Assembly (NCBI RefSeq): GCF_038446955.1
Contig: NZ_CP151803.1
Location: 744,001 to 808,000 of the forward strand
Origin: Pedobacter sp. FW305-3-2-15-E-R2A2
GTDB taxonomy: Bacteria > Bacteroidota > Bacteroidia > Sphingobacteriales > Sphingobacteriaceae
Direction: 5' to 3'
DNA: 64,000 nt
Below, in pieces: positions 60,212 to 64,000 of the stretch. The stretch's first letter is position 1, and every line of letters starts with the position of its first letter. Both the position numbers and the translations under genes were made by a program. The notes beneath the pieces were generated by a model that saw only the letters and a program-made list of their open reading frames with translations, made no database searches and was not told the DNA's origin.

Positions 60212-61675
60212 TTAATGGATAATTGTTTTCAGAATTTTAAGCGCCGCTATCATTTCATTTTCTTCCAGTGAAGCGAAGCCCATTCTGAGTCCATTGGTAG
60301 AGAAAGATTCATTCTTATAAAAAATTCCATCGTCGATAAACAGTCCCTTTTTCAAGGCGGCTTCAGACATTTTGATCAAATCGATCTTTTGATCAAAAAT
60401 TGACCATACCGCAAGTCCTCCTTCCGGTATTTTGAAACTGATCTCTTCGTTAAAGTCAGCTTTGAGCAGCTCACAAAAATGGTTCCTGCGTTGCTTATAT
60501 ATTTTTAGTGATTTCCGGAAATACCGGTCCATTTCTCCATTGTCAAACATCAGGGCAAATGCTTCCTCTAATACCGTATCTCCTTGTCTGTCTATTAACT
60601 CTCTCAATGCAGCTGCGGCTTCCACAAATGCCGGCGGACCCACCAGAAATCCAATCCTCAGGGCAGGAGCAAAAGTTTTAGTAACCGAACCGATGTAAAT
60701 TACATTTTGATTGTGGTCAATACTTGCCAAAGGCACGTAGGGTTTATTGTCGTAATGGAAATCAAAATCATAGTCGTCTTCTATAATGGCAAAACGGTGT
60801 TCCTTTGCGAGCTTTAGTAATTTTAACCTCCGCTCCATGCTCATGGTTACCGTTGTGGGACAATGATGGTGAGGGATGATATAAACCGCTTTTATTTTTT
60901 TGTCCTGCAAAAGTTCTTCGAGATGATCAATGTCCATTCCATTGTCGTCGATAGGGATCCGCAAAAGGTTTGCTCCGGTTTGTCTGAAAGTCTCGTCCGC
61001 ACATAAATAGTTTGAAATACCAACAGCAATATGATCTGTAGGCTGGAGCAGGAGTTGGGCTGCTAAATAGATCCCCATCTGACTGCCTTTTGTGATCAGG
61101 ATGTTTTCAGAGGAAACCACCAGGCCTCTGGTATTGGAAAGGTACTTGCAAATAGATTCCCGAAGATGTTCTGATCCTTTAGAACTGCCATATTTCAAGA
61201 AGTTTTTTCCATAGAATTTTCTGGAAATGCTTCTGTATTCGCGCATGAGCTGATCTATCGGTGCCAGGCGTACATCAGGAAAACCATCGTCAATGGTAAG
61301 AATGTTTTTCTGGAGGTTCTTGCTCGGGATCGAAGTTTTAAATCTATTGGTCCATATAAAAGCTTCCTGAGGAGCCTTGTTGTTATTGGCTTCGGGTATT
61401 TTGGCTTTAGAGAGGATGGGCAGGCTGGAAAGCACAAAGACGCCCTTACGTTCAATAGATTCGGCCCAACCCTGACTAATCAATTCTTCATAAGCCAGTT
61501 TTACTGTGTTTCTATTAATGCCGATCAATTCTGCGAGTATGCGGGAACTTGGCAATAGATCGGATGGCTGTAATGTCCCATCGGTAATCAATGCGATGAA
61601 ACTATTGCAGACCTGTATGTAGAGGGTTACAGCAGCATTTCGATCAACCTGAATTAATGATTTGTAGGGTAACAT
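60212..61675 (-). CDS. MocR/PdxR-type GntR regulator with aminotransferase domain
   Basis: 487 residues from ATG 61675; the longer frame start lies beyond the divergent promoter. An N-terminal GntR winged helix (about 15-80: LPSSRILAELIGINRNTVKL in part, AYEELISQGWAE) is joined to a type-I aminotransferase fold with the PLP lysine in VTKTFAPALR (about residue 325) and DDYDFDFHYDN before it. MocR proteins sense PLP or amino acids. Its divergent neighbour is the azoreductase-like gene, with an inverted ATTGG-CCAAT repeat between them. Confidence 0.92.
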   Translation of the reverse strand: MLPYKSLIQVDRNAAVTLYIQVCNSFIALITDGTLQPSDLLPSSRILAELIGINRNTVKLAYEELISQGWAESIERKGVFVLSSLPILSKAKIPEANNNKAPQEAFIWTNRFKTSIPSKNLQKNILTIDDGFPDVRLAPIDQLMREYRSISRKFYGKNFLKYGSSKGSEHLRESICKYLSNTRGLVVSSENILITKGSQMGIYLAAQLLLQPTDHIAVGISNYLCADETFRQTGANLLRIPIDDNGMDIDHLEELLQDKKIKAVYIIPHHHCPTTVTMSMERRLKLLKLAKEHRFAIIEDDYDFDFHYDNKPYVPLASIDHNQNVIYIGSVTKTFAPALRIGFLVGPPAFVEAAAALRELIDRQGDTVLEEAFALMFDNGEMDRYFRKSLKIYKQRRNHFCELLKADFNEEISFKIPEGGLAVWSIFDQKIDLIKMSEAALKKGLFIDDGIFYKNESFSTNGLRMGFASLEENEMIAALKILKTIIH

Positions 61676-61697
61676 CTGGGCTGTAGTGTTTATGAGA

Positions 61698-61736
61698 ATT
61701 GGTATGCAAATATAACCCAATGGTGCTTTAGTTTTG
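61698..61736 (+). promoter_or_regulatory. Divergent promoter region of azoreductase-like and MocR genes
   Basis: ATTGG (61698-61702) and CCAAT (61717-61721) form an inverted repeat with a 14-base spacer. TAGTTTTG (61729-61736) matches the Bacteroidota -7 consensus TAnnTTTG exactly and overlaps the upstream alternative TTG start, which supports the ATG at 61752. The inverted repeat may bind the MocR-type protein. Confidence 0.6.
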
Positions 61737-61751
61737 TCTAAAATTATAAAA

Positions 61752-62393
61752 ATGAAGAAAGTATTAGTCATTAACTCGAGCGCAAGAACAGGGAGATCTC
61801 AAAGTAGAAAGCTTACCGAAGTATTTGTTGACCACTGGAAAAGTATCCATAGCAATCCGGTGATCAGGTTTCGTGAGCTTGGAAATGCCGATGTGCCCCA
61901 TATCAATGAAAATTGGATTGCTGCGGCTTTCAAACCTGCAGAAAATAGGTCTGAGCAGGAAATTGAGGCTTTAAAGATAAGCGATGTATATATATCCGAA
62001 TTGAAGGAAGCAGATGTGATTGTGCTTGGCACTCCGATGTACAATTGGTCAATTCCAAGTGCACTCAAAGCTTATATCGACCAGGTGGTGAGGGTTAACG
62101 AAACCTGGAAGCGAAATCCAGACGATATGCAAAACCCATATATTGGTCTTCTTGAAAATAAAACCGTATTTCTATTGCTGGCCAGAGGGGCACAGGGATA
62201 TGAAAAAGGAGGATACAACGAACACATCGACTTTCAGACCGACTATTTAAAGACCGTGTTTAATATTATTGGGATTAGCAATATTCATGTGATTGCGATT
62301 AACGGAGAATCTTTTGATGCAGAGAAATATAGGACATCAATAGACAGCTCACATCAAAAAGTGAGAGCATTGATGGAAATGGAATTGGTGTAA
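61752..62393 (+). CDS. Flavodoxin-fold NAD(P)H oxidoreductase, FMN-dependent azoreductase-like
   Basis: 213 residues from ATG 61752. The FMN phosphate loop (VINSSARTGRSQSRKL) and the ring-binding block (GTPMYNWSIPSALKAYIDQV) are those of AzoR/NQO-type flavoproteins, as is RGAQGYEKGG. These enzymes reduce quinones or azo dyes by two electrons. It is divergent from the MocR gene and ends in a hairpin. Likely role: quinone or electrophile detoxification. Confidence 0.9.
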   Translation: MKKVLVINSSARTGRSQSRKLTEVFVDHWKSIHSNPVIRFRELGNADVPHINENWIAAAFKPAENRSEQEIEALKISDVYISELKEADVIVLGTPMYNWSIPSALKAYIDQVVRVNETWKRNPDDMQNPYIGLLENKTVFLLLARGAQGYEKGGYNEHIDFQTDYLKTVFNIIGISNIHVIAINGESFDAEKYRTSIDSSHQKVRALMEMELV

Positions 62394-62401
62394 ACCAAAA
62401 C

Positions 62402-62432
62402 AAGAAACCGCCTCAATTTGAGGCAGCTTCTT
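62402..62432. terminator. Terminator between azoreductase-like and GH30 genes
   Basis: AAGAAACCGCCTCAA and TTGAGGCAGCTTCTT form a hairpin. Nearly the same sequence occurs at 63931-63962. It is shared by two convergent genes. Confidence 0.75.
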
Positions 62433-62437
62433 GTTAG

Positions 62438-63664
62438 TTAATAAGATACCAGTGTAGTTACGCTGGAAGGAGCGAGGTTAATTCCGAAGTTGCTACCTGT
62501 TACAGCAAAACTGTTTGTACTTAGGTTAGCCGAGCTGGTGGTAAAATAACGATTGAAGCCGGCGACGGTAATACCACTGAAGTTAAAGTCTTGATAGGTC
62601 GTCGCAGCGTTCTGGTTGACAATAACAACAACTAATTTTGTTCCGCTTTTATAAGCTGTAACATAAACGCCTGATGAAGGGTTTGGTGAACAGGCTATTT
62701 TATTGTATCCGGGACGGACATATCTTGCATATTGCGCCATCACATAACCAAGTTTGGTGATGTTGCTGCTTTCATCAATAGGTCCGTAGAATCTGCGGAT
62801 ATACCACCATACATATGCGGACCAGCCTACATTCATACAGTCATGTATTTCTTTGGCCGCATTCATTGCATTTCCCCAATCGTTACCGCTGATACTGGAA
62901 TTGGTATAATGTTCCGTCATCCAGACTTCTTTGCCAATATTTCCTAAATTATAAGGTGTGGCACCATAGATATGGCCGGACACAAAACTGGTTTTGGATT
63001 TTGCAGTGGCATTTGATAAATAAGTGTTGATGAAAGTCTGGCCCATATTAAGTGGTTCTGGTCCGGCAATTGGTGCGCCGCAATTGCTTCCCTGGGCGGC
63101 AACGAAATTTGCGACCTCCGTTGCGGTACCTTCCATCCATCCTGATGGCGAGTAATTGGGCTCATTAAATGGACTAATGGCGTAAACACCGCCTACAGCT
63201 GTATTATACGCACTTAGATGGGCTGCATAAGCAGCATACGAGGCAGGGTTTAAATGTACTCCGGTCATCATACCGGAGGGGGCGTCCCAAGCCTGCGCGA
63301 TCACTTTAGCACCAAAACTTTTAGCAGCGTCTATGGTTGGTTTTTCAGCTGCAAAACTGCTGCTACTCCTGGGAACCATGACACGAAGTATGCTTAGCCC
63401 TATACCAGAAGTTGTTGAGAAAGCTTTAGTTCGCTGATCACTGGTAAGGTCTGCGATCCAGGCCAAAATGCTTGCTCCCCCAAATCCCTGGATTTTTTGT
63501 TGCAGGGTGCCTGCGTCGATCGTCGCTGTGGCTAAAATCGCTGCGTTTGTAAGTTGTTGTTTGTCTGCGATAGTTTCGGAGTTGAATTCTGGTTGGGTTT
63601 GATTTTTAGCACAACCGGCCAGCAATAGAATTGCAATAGCAATCTTTAAGATGTTTTTTTTCAT
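62438..63664 (-). CDS. GH30 glucuronoxylanase-like lipoprotein
   Basis: 408 residues with lipobox Cys18 (LLLAGC). The (beta/alpha)8 barrel starts at KIQGFGGAS; the acid/base is Glu168 in SPFNEPNYSP and the nucleophile Glu251 in VWMTEHYT; YVWWYIRRFYGPIDE carries the Arg residues used by GH30 subfamily 8 to hold the glucuronic acid side group of xylan. A C-terminal beta-sandwich (about 325-408) follows. It would cut glucuronoxylan at the cell surface. It is alone, without SusCD, unless its partners lie beyond the window edge. Confidence 0.88.
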   Translation of the reverse strand: MKKNILKIAIAILLLAGCAKNQTQPEFNSETIADKQQLTNAAILATATIDAGTLQQKIQGFGGASILAWIADLTSDQRTKAFSTTSGIGLSILRVMVPRSSSSFAAEKPTIDAAKSFGAKVIAQAWDAPSGMMTGVHLNPASYAAYAAHLSAYNTAVGGVYAISPFNEPNYSPSGWMEGTATEVANFVAAQGSNCGAPIAGPEPLNMGQTFINTYLSNATAKSKTSFVSGHIYGATPYNLGNIGKEVWMTEHYTNSSISGNDWGNAMNAAKEIHDCMNVGWSAYVWWYIRRFYGPIDESSNITKLGYVMAQYARYVRPGYNKIACSPNPSSGVYVTAYKSGTKLVVVIVNQNAATTYQDFNFSGITVAGFNRYFTTSSANLSTNSFAVTGSNFGINLAPSSVTTLVSY

Positions 63665-64000
63665 TTCAGGGATGTTTTATATTTGGTTAAATGGTAAAAT
63701 ACCACTGGAGCTAATTTGGATAACTGACATTATAAAATAGGTCACAGATGTTTATAGTTAAGCCACAAATGTTAAAGTCGTTTGAGTTGACGAAGCGTTT
63801 TAACGTCGTTTACGGGGGGATGACGTGTTTCTGTGCAGCGATTTGTGTGTATCTATTGAACACCTGCGATTTTAAGAAATTTGATTAATGTATTTCTTAG
63901 TGACGAAAAAAGATCGTGGATTTATCAAAAAAGAAACCGCCTCAATTTTGAGACAGCTTCTTTTTTAGGTTTCCGGTATTGAGGTTAGACTGGCATTAGT
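63665..64000. other. Upstream region of the GH30 gene, no coding sequence seen
   Basis: No gene was found in these 336 bases. They hold the 5' flank of the GH30 gene and, at the far end, the hairpin at 63931-63962. The hairpin is nearly identical to that at 62402-62432 and belongs to a gene beyond the window. Confidence 0.6.
63931..63962. terminator. Second copy of the AAGAAACCGCCTC hairpin
   Basis: AAGAAACCGCCTCAATT pairs with the following TTGAGACAGCTTCTT, then TTTT. It matches 62402-62432 except for one inserted T and one G-to-A change, and probably ends a gene to the right of the window, perhaps a paralogue of the GH30 gene. Confidence 0.65.

Overview
The window reads as a chromosomal segment of a Bacteroidota bacterium, most likely Sphingobacteriaceae and Pedobacter-like. 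The grounds are three SusC/SusD pairs, two ECF sigma/FecR pairs plus a third FecR cut by the left edge, a hybrid two-component sensor of the HTCS type, SPII lipoproteins, TAnnTTTG-type -7 boxes, and weak or absent Shine-Dalgarno sequences. I see no rRNA, tRNA, CRISPR array, phage or intact insertion sequence.

Layout. 1-4947: FecR (5' cut off), an STN-bearing TonB receptor and a lipoprotein. 5032-10033: a DinB-like secreted protein and three poorly characterised envelope proteins. 10095-10232: two fused gene tails, an apparent recombination joint. 10240-13073: AraC regulator, Dps, cofactor-free haloperoxidase-like hydrolase and cupin. 13241-28896: a complete fructan/levan utilisation locus with an HTCS that has a sugar-binding sensor, a sugar porter, fructokinase, SusC, SusD and three GH32 proteins. 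28992-31594: RRM RNA-binding protein, then HxlR regulator with two SDR oxidoreductases. 31646-38795 (minus): ECF sigma, FecR, SusC, SusD and a Tat-exported purple-acid-phosphatase-like enzyme. 38907-48808: a patchwork of small stress or housekeeping genes (ABM protein, HxlR/hydrolase pair, GDPD, GNAT, DUF1569, VOC, AraC, AhpD-like) with gene debris, and an ECF42-type sigma factor with its YCII/DGPF partner. 49080-56791: ECF sigma, FecR, SusC (with STN), SusD and a TlpA-like thioredoxin. 56937-59651: TetR, SDR and MFS efflux with matching operators. 59692-63664: GNAT, MocR-type regulator divergent from an azoreductase-like flavoprotein, and a GH30 glucuronoxylanase-like lipoprotein.

How the genes work together. 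In the fructan locus, the periplasmic sugar-binding domain of the HTCS probably senses fructose. SusC and SusD would import oligofructans, the GH32 enzymes would release fructose in the periplasm or at the surface, the porter would bring it into the cytoplasm and the PfkB kinase would phosphorylate it. This matches the known BT1754-BT1765 locus of Bacteroides thetaiotaomicron in its parts. The three GH32 proteins differ strongly in their catalytic blocks. The sigma/FecR SusCD loci look like surface-signalling uptake systems, one tied to organic phosphate and one to an unknown ligand.

The most unusual observation is structural. Several small modules sit between imperfect direct repeats that are really the 3' ends of neighbouring genes (8163-8207/10188-10232, 13325-13373/10137-10185, 39380-39422/40743-40785). 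The first two pairs meet in one joint at about 10186, as expected if two alternative gene contents of one hypervariable interval had been merged in tandem. All functions are read from sequence motifs and context; no database search was run.
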